A stretch of DNA of 64,000 nt from Oscillospiraceae bacterium (GTDB lineage: Bacteria > Bacillota > Clostridia > Oscillospirales > Oscillospiraceae): NCBI GenBank assembly GCA_020025595.1, contig JAHHRV010000007.1, positions 1-64,000 on the forward strand, in the 5' to 3' direction. A program made the translations under genes and the position numbers. This document shows positions 17,534-24,408 of this stretch, in pieces; the stretch's first letter is position 1, and the number at the start of each line of letters is the position of its first letter. The notes beneath the pieces are model-generated. The model worked only from the letters and a program-made list of their open reading frames with translations, was not told where the DNA came from and made no database searches.

Positions 17534-18471
17534 TGTGCTGCTTATTCGGTTTACATAATTATAAGGACACCCTATCCCAGAAGCAGAAGAGCAAGATTTT
17601 GTCCGTGCTGTCCACCGCTTGTGAAGCCCGTGGAACGGATGCTACCGGCATTGCCTACAACGATGGAAACGGTGTGAAAATCTACAAACGGCCGCTGCCC
17701 GCCCACAAGATGTTTTTCCGAGTGCCTGACACTGCCAATGTTATCATGGGTCACACACGTATGACCACACAAGGATCGGAGAAATGGAATCCGAACAACC
17801 ATCCATTCCCCGGCAAGGTTGAAAATCAGAGATTTGCGTTGGCTCACAACGGGGTCCTGTACAACGACAAGGTGCTTCGGAAAAAGCACAGTCTGCCGGA
17901 ATCCAAAATCGAGACAGACAGCTATGTGGCGGTGCAGCTTCTGGAGCAGTACGGAGAGTTGAACTTCTCTAGCCTTCGACACATGGCAGAAGAACTGGAA
18001 GGCACCTTTACCATCACGGTATTGAGTGAACGGAACGAGCTGTACTTTGTAAAGGGCGACAATCCCATGTGCATCTACCATTATCCGGAGTTGGGGTTGT
18101 ACCTGTACGCAAGCACCGAGGAGATTCTCAAGAAAGCGTTGAAGAAACTGCCTTTCGCCTTGGGTAAGCCGGAGCGAGTCGATCTTTACTGCGGTCAGAT
18201 CCTGTGTATTGACGCTGAAGGTCACCAGAGCCGCAGCAGCTTTGATGATAGCAAGCTCTTTGACAGCTTTTACAACCCTTCCTGGTATCGGTGGCCCAGC
18301 TACGAGCCGAAGAAATCCAGAACTGCTGCCAAAGACAATTATGTAGAGGATCTGAAGGCTGTGGCTCCGTACTATGGCTATGATCCGGAGCAGATCGACG
18401 AACTTCTGGAAGAAGGATTCTCTGCAGAGGAAATTGAGGAAGTCCTGCATTGCGGGTGCGAATATTATTAA
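17533..18471 (+). CDS. Class II glutamine amidotransferase-like protein
   Basis: The 312-residue protein begins MCCLFG, placing the catalytic Cys at the processed N-terminus as in Ntn-type glutamine amidotransferases (GlmS, PurF and AsnB glutaminase domains). Supporting motifs are the Arg loop GHTRMTTQG, the oxyanion and substrate segment LAHNGVLYN and the ETDSYV aspartate. It would release ammonia from glutamine. The ATG overlaps the amidoligase stop (TGATG), so the pair is translated together and may act as one enzyme system. The C-terminal 50 residues are acidic and helical (EQIDELLEEGFSAEEIEEVL), resembling a UBA-like or small docking domain. Confidence 0.87.
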   Translation: MCCLFGLHNYKDTLSQKQKSKILSVLSTACEARGTDATGIAYNDGNGVKIYKRPLPAHKMFFRVPDTANVIMGHTRMTTQGSEKWNPNNHPFPGKVENQRFALAHNGVLYNDKVLRKKHSLPESKIETDSYVAVQLLEQYGELNFSSLRHMAEELEGTFTITVLSERNELYFVKGDNPMCIYHYPELGLYLYASTEEILKKALKKLPFALGKPERVDLYCGQILCIDAEGHQSRSSFDDSKLFDSFYNPSWYRWPSYEPKKSRTAAKDNYVEDLKAVAPYYGYDPEQIDELLEEGFSAEEIEEVLHCGCEYY

Positions 18472-18484
18472 GGAGGGGATAACC

Positions 18485-18820
18485 ATGAACGTGTTGCTGA
18501 TCGATCAGGGAGAGGCTCCAAAGGCAGTGACCATTGACGGCAGTCTGAAATCCATGCAGGAGCTTGTGGGTGGGATGATTCAGGCTGTTTATCCATTTGC
18601 AGATCCGGTGGCACTGGTGTGCAACGATGAGGGAAAACTGCTGGGCATGGAGTTGAACAGAGCCTTACGGCATCCGGACACTGGTGAGGTCTATGATATC
18701 ATCTGTGGTGCGTTCTTCATCTGCGGTCTGGGTGATGGGGATTTTGACTCTCTCAGCAAGGAGCTGATGAAGAAATACGAGGAGGTGTTTCATTATCCGG
18801 AGCTGTTCATTCCCATGTAG
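18485..18820 (+). CDS. DUF3846-like small protein
   Basis: This 111-residue protein has its ATG at 18485 behind AAGGAGGGG. The sequence (KSMQELVGGMIQAVYPF, CNDEGKLLGMELNRAL, ICGAFFICGL) matches the DUF3846 pattern, common on conjugative plasmids and integrative elements and of unknown role. It is third in the amidoligase/amidotransferase operon, 13 bases after the previous stop. No catalytic residues are obvious. It is probably a small alpha/beta accessory protein. Confidence 0.7.
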   Translation: MNVLLIDQGEAPKAVTIDGSLKSMQELVGGMIQAVYPFADPVALVCNDEGKLLGMELNRALRHPDTGEVYDIICGAFFICGLGDGDFDSLSKELMKKYEEVFHYPELFIPM

Positions 18821-18824
18821 AACC

Positions 18825-18936
18825 GTCCCAATAGGGTATAGCCTAATGGGACTTCAAAATGGGGCTCAAAAGCGTGCCAATAGAGTCGGTTTCGGAATTT
18901 TGGCACGTGCCACGAAAAAAGGAACCCTATTGGGAC
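18825..18936. repeat. res-like repeat array upstream of the serine recombinase
   Basis: GTCCCAATAGGG (18825-18836) is exactly inverted at 18925-18936. A related inverted arm, CCTAATGGGAC, is at 18842-18852, and the variant GTGCCAATAGAG starts at 18874, with TTGGCAC at 18900-18906. Four motif copies just upstream of a resolvase/invertase gene fit a recombination site with accessory sites, and probably autoregulation. Confidence 0.6.
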
Positions 18937-18952
18937 TGTGGAGGGAGGAGCC

Positions 18953-19510
18953 ATGAAAATTGGTTACATCCGAACCAGCACCGCCGGCCAGAATACCGCC
19001 AGACAGGAAGTGCTGATGCAGGAGCTGGGCGTTGACCAGGTGTTTATCGACAAGATGAGCGGCAAGTCTGTGGAAAGACCAGAGCTGAAAAAGATGATGA
19101 GTTTTGTCAGACAGGGTGACACAGTCATTGTGGAATCCATCAGCCGGTTTGCCCGTAATACCCGGGATCTTCTGGAATTGGTACAGCAGCTTACCGACAA
19201 AGGGGTGGAGTTTGTCTCAAAGAAAGAGTCGCTGGATACATCCACGCCCAGCGGCCGTTTTGTGCTGACAATCTTTGGCGCTGTGGCTGAGTTGGAACGA
19301 GAGTACATTTTACAACGACAGAAAGAAGGAATTGCAATTGCCAAACAACAGGGTAAATACAAGGGGCGCAAAGCTGTTGTGCCGCCTGATTTTAATACGG
19401 TGGTCTCATCATGGAAAAGGGGTGATATCACCGCAGTAAGCGCTATGAAGCAATTACAGTTATCCAAGTCATCATTTTACAGGAAAGTGAGGGAGATGCG
19501 TTATGAGTGA
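18953..19510 (+). CDS. Serine recombinase (resolvase/invertase family)
   Basis: A 185-residue small serine recombinase starting at ATG 18953 behind GGGAGGAG. Nucleophile S9 lies in YIRTSTAGQ. FIDKMSGKSVERPELKKM, VESISRFARNTRDLLELV and GRFVLTIFGAVAELEREYI are the conserved catalytic and dimer-helix blocks. The C-terminal 45 residues form the helix-turn-helix (ITAVSAMKQLQLSKSSFYRK). Full length for the Pin/Tn3-resolvase group. The upstream repeat array is its likely substrate. Its 3' end overlaps a small membrane ORF. Confidence 0.92.
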   Translation: MKIGYIRTSTAGQNTARQEVLMQELGVDQVFIDKMSGKSVERPELKKMMSFVRQGDTVIVESISRFARNTRDLLELVQQLTDKGVEFVSKKESLDTSTPSGRFVLTIFGAVAELEREYILQRQKEGIAIAKQQGKYKGRKAVVPPDFNTVVSSWKRGDITAVSAMKQLQLSKSSFYRKVREMRYE

Positions 19511-19601
19511 GATCGGATTCTTTGTTCTGGGCTTTACCGTGACACTGGCAATCGTTTGCATAGCAGATGCTGTTGCTGAAAACGGCCTACTGCTAAAATG
19601 A
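19503..19601 (+). CDS. 32-residue membrane microprotein coupled to the recombinase
   Basis: A tiny ORF reading MSEIGFFVLGFTVTL then AIVCIADAVAENGLLLK, with one predicted membrane helix (residues 5-22). AGGGAGA lies eight bases upstream, inside the recombinase gene, and the start overlaps the recombinase stop by 8 bases. Its stop overlaps the next micro-ORF as ATGA. Function unknown; the overlap chain and RBS argue that it is translated. Confidence 0.5.
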   Translation: MSEIGFFVLGFTVTLAIVCIADAVAENGLLLK

Positions 19602-19690
19602 TTTCCTTTGTGGTCTTGGCTGAGTGCTTCGCCAAAGGTGCAAGCCTCGCCTTGACCACATATATGATCTGGAGGCAAAGCAAGTCTTAG
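19598..19690 (+). CDS. 30-residue hydrophobic microprotein
   Basis: Starts in an ATGA overlap with the upstream micro-ORF and reads MISFVVLAECFAKG then ASLALTTYMIWRQSKS. It is hydrophobic with a basic C-terminus. It has no RBS of its own, so translation would depend on coupling. A terminator hairpin follows 5 bases after the stop. A two-component membrane peptide is possible; function unknown. Confidence 0.4.
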   Translation: MISFVVLAECFAKGASLALTTYMIWRQSKS

Positions 19691-19695
19691 GAAGA

Positions 19696-19728
19696 GAATA
19701 ATCCCCTTCATTGCGAAGGGGATTATTC
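19696..19728 (+). terminator. Intrinsic terminator
   Basis: A perfect 14-bp stem, GAATAATCCCCTTC with GAAGGGGATTATTC, and a 5-base loop ATTGC. It ends the recombinase/microprotein transcript. Confidence 0.75.
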
Positions 19729-19803
19729 CTGATTCTGCGGTGTTTTCTTTTTAATTTTAAGAACATAGAAATAAAATCATATCAAGGAGGATCATGTAAA
19801 ATC

Positions 19804-20130
19804 ATGAACAATCAAACCATCAAAAACATGAGAAATCGTACCGTACGCCTGGAGCGTGAAGGAGATTACTGGAAGGATGACGAAAAAGATCAGCTGGTCA
19901 GCCTGTTCTATGATGGAATTGGACTTTCTGAAATTGCGGTCATACTGCAACGGACAGAACCGGCAATTATTCAGCAAGCTGAAAAACTGGATCTGTATCA
20001 ACGCAAGGCAGCGCCTATGCGCAGAAAAAATCAAGCAAAAGAACCCCGATGCTTATGCAGCGCCTGCTCTCTTGATTCAGCGTTGTGCCCCATGAATTGC
20101 CGTGATACTTCAATTCCGGAGGACATGTGA
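19804..20130 (+). CDS. Small HTH-like protein with Cys-rich tail
   Basis: This 108-residue protein has its ATG at 19804 and AAGGAGG 13 bases upstream, rather far. Residues 22-65 (YWKDDEKDQLVSLFYDG, IGLSEIAVILQRTEPAII) look like a Myb/SANT or simple helix-turn-helix domain. The tail has four Cys in CLCSACSLDSALC, possibly metal-binding. Its stop overlaps the start of an excisionase-like gene (GTGATG), so the two are co-translated. Exact family not recognised; a DNA-binding regulator is likely. Confidence 0.6.
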   Translation: MNNQTIKNMRNRTVRLEREGDYWKDDEKDQLVSLFYDGIGLSEIAVILQRTEPAIIQQAEKLDLYQRKAAPMRRKNQAKEPRCLCSACSLDSALCPMNCRDTSIPEDM

Positions 20131-20327
20131 TGTTTGATGAATACCCGGATATTTTGACGGTAGAAGAGGCTTGCGAGGCTCTGAGGGTGGGATATAATGC
20201 CATGTACGAGCTTCTAAATACTGGTAAGCTGAAAGCATACAAAAACGGAAGAGTGTGGAGGATTCCGAAAACATCTTTGAAAGAATACCTAATCAAAAGC
20301 ACAAAAAATGTAGCAGGGTCTTTCTGA
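20130..20327 (+). CDS. Excisionase-family helix-turn-helix protein
   Basis: A 65-residue DNA-binding protein of the MerR-like/excisionase (HTH_17) type: ILTVEEACEALRVGYNAMYE is the helix-turn-helix and GKLKAYKNGRVWRIPK the wing, followed by SLKEYL. ATG 20130 is preferred over GTG 20127 by spacing from CGGAGG. Such proteins bend DNA to favour excision of integrative elements or act as regulators. The stop lies inside the terminator stem. Confidence 0.82.
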   Translation: MFDEYPDILTVEEACEALRVGYNAMYELLNTGKLKAYKNGRVWRIPKTSLKEYLIKSTKNVAGSF

Positions 20328-20339
20328 CCCTGCTACATT
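20307..20339. terminator. Bidirectional terminator
   Basis: A perfect 14-bp stem, AATGTAGCAGGGTC with GACCCTGCTACATT, around TTTCT. It separates the excisionase-like gene from the convergent MORN gene. Confidence 0.8.
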
Positions 20340-20346
20340 CAATTCG

Positions 20347-21657
20347 TTAATCATAATCGTCATATCGCCACTTACCCTTATAGATAACCTCGCCACTCTC
20401 TGAATAGCTGGTTCCGGTACCGTGGCGTTCATCATTCTTAAAATCCCCTTCATACTCAAGCTGCGTTGATCCATAATAATAGCGCTTACCATACCCATGA
20501 CAAGTGCCATCTTTTATTCCGCCTTCATACCATAGATATCCGGAAATGTACATTTTGCCTTCCCCATTTAACTCATTTGACTGAAATTCACCTACGTCTA
20601 TACCCGAGTATGTAGGGTGATTAATATCAATTTCGTTTAAGGCTTTTTCTGGCAATCCAAATAGCATGTCACTTAAATAGAAAGTATTACCTAAACCGGA
20701 TCTTGCTCCTTTAGAGAATTCTCCATAGTACTCTACATAGTTTACCCACACAAGATAGTAAGCAGCATATTCAGGCGTTTCTGGCGCATATGTACAGAGC
20801 GAGTGTAATATGTACTCCCCTTCACCTGTTGTTTTGGTAAACTGGTAGCCAAAGCCGTCAAATTGGCCATCCTTAAATTCTCCGATGTAAGCCAAATCGT
20901 AAGCATAATTGTTGATTGTGGTTAAGCCATAGGTTGAATCGCTTTGCTTAAACAGTATGCCATATCCATTAGGGCGATTGTCTTTTAATTGACCACAGTA
21001 AATATACCCATCGGGTATTTCCGTCCGTTTAAATCGATCTTGGCCAAAAACGTTATCTGTTTCTACATAATAGTTCTCATTTGGATTTGTATTAAGCCAT
21101 TTGGCCAGTTCTTTTTCTTTATTGGGAAAGCGATTCAACTGAATTCCCTTTTCATTACAATACCGTTCCTGTGCTACAAGGTAGGGAAACACTTCATCAG
21201 ACGGATCCTCTGTTTGTTCTGGTGCTTCCGTTGGAGGAACTGAATCAATAACAGCCTCTGTCTCAACCAGCGCTTCCGTTGATGGATTTGTCACAGCAAC
21301 TGTTTCTACTGGAGGTTCTGTATTCGGTTGGATTTCTGTTGAAGGTGTGGTCTGAGCTTCTGTTTCTACTATTGTTTCTGTCGTCACTACAGCAGCTGTT
21401 TGATTCTGATTGACAGAACTGCTACTGGAATCATCCATGCATTGGCTAAGTGGAATACATGCAATGCATATAATCAAGTACCATTTAATGGCCTTCCATA
21501 TACAGCCCCTTTTTCGGGGTTTTGCGCCTTCTTCCCTATCAGCTTTTGCATCACTGATCGTATCCGAAATCCCGTCTCGAATGTTGCGCAGTGTTTGCTT
21601 GGCAGGCTTATTGAATTTGTCCAGATTCTCTCCAATTTCATCCTTTAATGATTTCAT
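20347..21657 (-). CDS. Membrane-anchored MORN-repeat protein
   Basis: The 436 residues begin with a basic amphipathic region, one membrane helix near 57-74 (WYLIICIACIPLSQC), a Thr/Glu/Pro-rich linker (about 85-155) and a C-terminal array of MORN repeats (YCGQLKDNRPNGYGILF; YIGEFKDGQFDGFGYQF; YYGEFSKGARSGLGNTF; YEGDFKNDERHGTGTSY). MORN repeats form beta-hairpin solenoids that bind lipids or proteins. The linker and repeats would lie outside the cell if the N-terminus is inside. It is last in an operon with a SLOG-like protein and a small membrane protein. Effector or scaffold roles are inference. Confidence 0.8.
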   Translation of the reverse strand: MKSLKDEIGENLDKFNKPAKQTLRNIRDGISDTISDAKADREEGAKPRKRGCIWKAIKWYLIICIACIPLSQCMDDSSSSSVNQNQTAAVVTTETIVETEAQTTPSTEIQPNTEPPVETVAVTNPSTEALVETEAVIDSVPPTEAPEQTEDPSDEVFPYLVAQERYCNEKGIQLNRFPNKEKELAKWLNTNPNENYYVETDNVFGQDRFKRTEIPDGYIYCGQLKDNRPNGYGILFKQSDSTYGLTTINNYAYDLAYIGEFKDGQFDGFGYQFTKTTGEGEYILHSLCTYAPETPEYAAYYLVWVNYVEYYGEFSKGARSGLGNTFYLSDMLFGLPEKALNEIDINHPTYSGIDVGEFQSNELNGEGKMYISGYLWYEGGIKDGTCHGYGKRYYYGSTQLEYEGDFKNDERHGTGTSYSESGEVIYKGKWRYDDYD

Positions 21658-21668
21658 CCTCTGTCTCC

Positions 21669-21857
21669 TTATCTCTTAAAAATAATTCGTTTTATGATCG
21701 CCAATGGAATAATCACAAGTCCTAATATAAATCCCAGACTTAGTTTCTTTAAAAAGAGGCTGCCGAAGGTGTGAATTACAATTTTGCCATCAAAAAACAC
21801 CACACCTACGGCCCAATACCCCAACGCCAAATAAACTCCAAATAGAAGCGCTTCCAT
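21669..21857 (-). CDS. Small two-helix membrane protein
   Basis: 62 residues, nearly all hydrophobic, with two predicted membrane helices (about 4-24 and 38-56) and a basic tail, KRIIFKR. It lies 11 bases from the MORN gene and 15 from the SLOG-like gene in the same operon. Family not recognised. Confidence 0.6.
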   Translation of the reverse strand: MEALLFGVYLALGYWAVGVVFFDGKIVIHTFGSLFLKKLSLGFILGLVIIPLAIIKRIIFKR

Positions 21858-21872
21858 CTCTCTGTGTTCCTC

Positions 21873-22316
21873 TTACCTGTTAAAATATAGATTGTAAACT
21901 TTTGTTCCATGTGCCTTTGCATATATCAGTAGATTTCTGGAATTGCTGGCTGTATGCCAAACATAAGATATCACGCGATCCACATGGTCCACCATATACT
22001 GATTAGCATGTATGATGGCATATTTCCGTGGAATAATCTCCATGCCCGGTGGATAGAAGGTGTTATCAAATCCTTCCGGTATTTGAATCGGTTGCACTTT
22101 GGGATGATATGGCAGAAGCATTGACAGCGTAATTTCCGGATGCCGTTCTTTTGCTTTGATTACTGTCTGTGCAGCCATACGATCAAACCCACCATAATGC
22201 CCAACAAAGAATTCTGTTACACCATATTGCGTAATATGGTGCTCTACCGCATTGGCTAACGCAGTGAGCACTTCCTCAGAAGTTTCTCTATGTCCAATAA
22301 AGAAACAGCTACTCAT
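21873..22316 (-). CDS. SLOG-like nucleotide-binding protein (DUF1273/YspA type)
   Basis: This 147-residue protein starts at ATG 22316 behind AGGAGGGGAGG. The N-terminus CFFIGHRET, the loop FFVGHYGGFDRMAAQTV, and later PRKYAIIHANQYMVDHVDRV and VWHTASNSRN fit the Rossmann-like SLOG superfamily, which binds nucleotides or nucleotide-derived ligands (YpsA, DprA and LOG relatives). SLOG proteins are sensors or enzymes in several bacterial conflict systems. It is first in an operon with two membrane proteins, under a promoter covered by palindromic operators. The ligand is unknown. Confidence 0.75.
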   Translation of the reverse strand: MSSCFFIGHRETSEEVLTALANAVEHHITQYGVTEFFVGHYGGFDRMAAQTVIKAKERHPEITLSMLLPYHPKVQPIQIPEGFDNTFYPPGMEIIPRKYAIIHANQYMVDHVDRVISYVWHTASNSRNLLIYAKAHGTKVYNLYFNR

Positions 22317-22334
22317 TTCCTCCCCTCCTTTTAT

Positions 22335-22376
22335 TTGGTATTACCAACTTTATTTCATTATATTTGGTATTACCAA
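22335..22376. promoter_or_regulatory. Two palindromic operators
   Basis: TTGGTATTACCAA, a 13-base palindrome with a central T, occurs exactly at 22335-22347 and 22364-22376, 29 bases apart centre to centre. One sits inside the spacer of the minus-strand promoter and one just downstream of its -10 box, between divergent genes. The XRE protein encoded at 22429 is the obvious candidate binder. Confidence 0.8.
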
Positions 22377-22385
22377 ATAAATCAA
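22357..22385 (-). promoter_or_regulatory. Promoter of the SLOG-MORN operon
   Basis: On the minus strand, TTGATT (22385-22380), a 17-base spacer and TATAAT (22362-22357). The spacer contains one of the palindromic operators, so bound repressor would block polymerase. Confidence 0.7.
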
Positions 22386-22428
22386 GTGTATTCTTCCATA
22401 TAATGAGCTTATATAGGAGGTGGGCAGC

Positions 22429-22674
22429 TTGAAACCAAGGAAGCTAGAACTGGGAAATCGCAATCTAATTGGCGCCCGCGTTACCGAAGCAAGAAAAGCC
22501 CAGGGAATGAAACAAGTAGAGCTGCTTGCTAAACTGCAACTGGCGGGTGTAGATTTGAGCGTTCCTGCACTGTCGCTATTGGAAGGGCAAAAACGGCCGG
22601 TATCCGATATTGAATTAAATGCCCTGGCAGACATCTTGAATGTGTCTGTGGATTGGTTGTTGGGCAGAGAATAA
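22429..22674 (+). CDS. XRE-family repressor
   Basis: An 81-residue helix-turn-helix protein: GARVTEARKAQGMKQVELLAK and VPALSLLEGQKRPVSDIEL form the DNA-binding core, with DILNVSVDWLLGR as the usual last helix. Start codon TTG 22429 is chosen because AGGAGG ends 8 bases before it; GTG 22420 overlaps that site. It diverges from the SLOG-MORN operon and probably controls it, and itself, through the two palindromes. A TATAAT is at 22399-22404. Confidence 0.85.
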   Translation: MKPRKLELGNRNLIGARVTEARKAQGMKQVELLAKLQLAGVDLSVPALSLLEGQKRPVSDIELNALADILNVSVDWLLGRE

Positions 22675-22872
22675 GCCCCCCCTTTCTTATATAAGCTACT
22701 TCGGTATTATCGAATCAATTTCACAAACAGAAAATGAGTACCGAGATAACAGCATAAAGTAAAGGCATAGAAAACAAGCTGCCCAGAGCACTTCAAAATT
22801 ATATGACAGAAAGTGTTATGGGTACGAGCATGATAAGAACAGCAATCTCATCATCAAACAAGATGGTCGTAA

Positions 22873-23025
22873 AAGCAGTTCGTAAAGTCTTTCAGAATTG
22901 ACCTCAATGGAGATGAAACGTGGGCAGAGCAGACCATTGATAAAAATCAGGCAATTATTAATAAAAAACCCCTTGAAGTCGTTTCAGCAGAAAGATGGCA
23001 AAGAAGTAATGTATATCAGACATAA
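22873..23025 (+). pseudogene. Coding remnant
   Basis: One frame reads about 50 protein-like codons (FRIDLNGDETWAEQTID, then KPLEVVSAERWQRSN) between two stops, without a start or RBS. It may be the tail of a decayed mobile-element gene. Family not recognised. The rest of 22675-23077 shows nothing. Confidence 0.3.
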
Positions 23026-23077
23026 GATCGTCCGAAAAGGAACAACAAGAAATATCGTTCAAAGAAAGGACAATGAT

Positions 23078-23686
23078 ATGCGATTAGAGAATTTAAAGCA
23101 ATTAAAAAACGATATGCAGAGCAAGGGGTGGACAATATGTAGTTTTCTATTTCACTATAAAAGGATTGAATATATTGTCCTCGTAAAAAGATTTGTTGGA
23201 ACTGAGAAACGAGTCAGTCAGTATGCACTTGTGAAATTGCATTTTATGAAGAAAGATAATTTATTAGACGACTTTCCAGTTGAGGCAAATATTAACGGAC
23301 TGATTGCCGATCCGCGCACATTGAGAGAATATTTTGGAATTGAATATACAGAAAACCTTGGGGATATTCTTCAACAATTCACTGAAATCTTGGGGAGAGT
23401 AATCCCTACAAATATGCCCAATAATATTTCTGAAATAGAAAAGAATGCAATGGTGCATTCGCTTAGTCGGAGTGATTCTGAAGATCCTAATAAGATCTAT
23501 TGCAATAAAGTTCGAAGAAATCCAGATGGGAGGCAAAGAAGCGAATTTAATTCAGATAAAACAAAACTTTTGAGGCCATCACTGTTTAGAAATTTTTGCA
23601 ATGATAAAAGCATTAGTTTTTGCTATTATGCAGACAAATCAATGGAAAATGATGATGCAACTATTATGCACAATTTTTCAAAATGA
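23078..23686 (+). CDS. Unknown protein, possibly DUF6037-like
   Basis: This 202-residue protein starts at ATG 23078 with AGAAAGGAC upstream; longer frames to 22898 lack a site. The N-terminus (MRLENLKQLKNDMQSKGW, then FLFHYKRIEYIVLV) recalls DUF6037-type proteins, small proteins of unknown role often near restriction genes; I cannot confirm this. The body is alpha/beta with a basic C-terminal third. It is AT-rich and is the last gene before the att repeat at 24147, where island cargo often sits. Confidence 0.5.
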   Translation: MRLENLKQLKNDMQSKGWTICSFLFHYKRIEYIVLVKRFVGTEKRVSQYALVKLHFMKKDNLLDDFPVEANINGLIADPRTLREYFGIEYTENLGDILQQFTEILGRVIPTNMPNNISEIEKNAMVHSLSRSDSEDPNKIYCNKVRRNPDGRQRSEFNSDKTKLLRPSLFRNFCNDKSISFCYYADKSMENDDATIMHNFSK

Positions 23687-23699
23687 ATTGTTGGTGTCA

Positions 23700-24015
23700 G
23701 GTGGGACAACAAAATTGCCTATGCGAAATGATGCTATTGCGGAGTCAATATTTCTGTTGATAAAACCAGCTGAAGCATTAAAAAGTAATAGTAGAGCATT
23801 GTGAATGCCTAATCTTTTTTCACGAATGGCTTTTTATCGCAATATATGCTCCTCACTTACATTGGCTATGTTACTACTCAGCAATAAGTGTCTGCCAAGA
23901 TACTCAAATCCATAATTGCTATTAGCACGATGCACTTACCCAAATCTATTATGTGCACAAATCGATTCTAGATAATTGCCAAAAAAGCTGCAACGCTTAG
24001 AACCCTTAATTTTTT
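23700..24015. other. Gene-free stretch before the att site
   Basis: No supported gene. A 67-codon frame at 23601-23804 overlaps the upstream gene and looks spurious. The segment leads into the arm-type repeat and the att repeat. Confidence 0.5.
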
Positions 24016-24032
24016 GACCCCAATTTGACCCC
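24016..24032 (-). repeat. Arm-type tandem repeat near the element 1 right end
   Basis: GACCCCAATTTGACCCC; the minus strand has GGGGTC twice, 11 bases apart. It lies 115 bases inside the element from att and resembles integrase arm-binding direct repeats. Similar GGGGTTTAT pairs lie inside both ends of element 2. Confidence 0.4.
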
Positions 24033-24146
24033 TACAGGATTCTCGCCAATTTGGACGTTCTAGGAATTTCAAACTTTTACACTCATAAAACAGTCGTAAT
24101 CTCACGCAAAGCAAGCAAATTACGAACCCGTTATATCCTGAAAAGT

Positions 24147-24192
24147 TCTCATAACCCGGAGGTCGTAGGTTCGAGTCCTGCCTCCGCAACCA
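24147..24192 (+). repeat. att site 1: 3' half of initiator tRNA-Met
   Basis: The 46 bases run from the anticodon loop (CTCATAA, anticodon CAT) through CCCGGAGGTCG, the T-arm GGTTCGAGTCC and acceptor strand CCTCCGC to ACCA. CAT followed by CCCG and the fMet-type variable loop point to initiator tRNA-Met. No 5' half precedes it, so it is not a gene but the crossover segment of an element integrated into the tRNA 3' end. It is repeated at 36661-36706 with one mismatch. Confidence 0.88.
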
Positions 24193-24193
24193 T

Positions 24194-24229
24194 AAAAAGA
24201 CCGGAATTCATACGAATTCCGGTCTTTTT
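24194..24229 (+). terminator. Terminator copied with the tRNA 3' end
   Basis: A perfect 16-bp stem, AAAAAGACCGGAATTC with its complement, and a 4-base loop ATAC, starting 2 bases after CCA. A second hairpin (GCGGGATTTTC with GAAAATCCCGC) follows at 24241-24270. Confidence 0.85.
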
Positions 24230-24270
24230 CTATACTTTTTGCGGGATTTTCGAAGAGCTGAAAATCCCGC

Positions 24271-24292
24271 AGGGGTTTATTTGGGGGTTTAT
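24271..24292 (+). repeat. Arm-type tandem repeat, left end of element 2
   Basis: Two GGGGTTTAT units in tandem within 22 bases. The same 22 bases with one mismatch recur at 36528-36549 near the other end of element 2, in the same orientation. Candidate integrase arm sites. Confidence 0.45.
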
Positions 24293-24408
24293 GGTGAAAA
24301 TGAGGTTTTCAGGAAAAGGTGAAAAACAAATTTCTAGTGTATTTTGCTTTTATTGACATGGAAAATATATAATGATAGTATTTGTATTAAAGCTGGATAT
24401 ACATTAAC

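Noticed and set aside
23601..23804. 67-codon frame overlapping the end of the 23078 gene
   Set aside because: Starts inside the upstream gene without RBS; likely chance.
23968..24189. Minus-strand frame beginning RRQDSNLRPPGYE
   Set aside because: It is the antisense reading of the tRNA 3' fragment, a well-known false protein seen next to tRNA genes and att sites.
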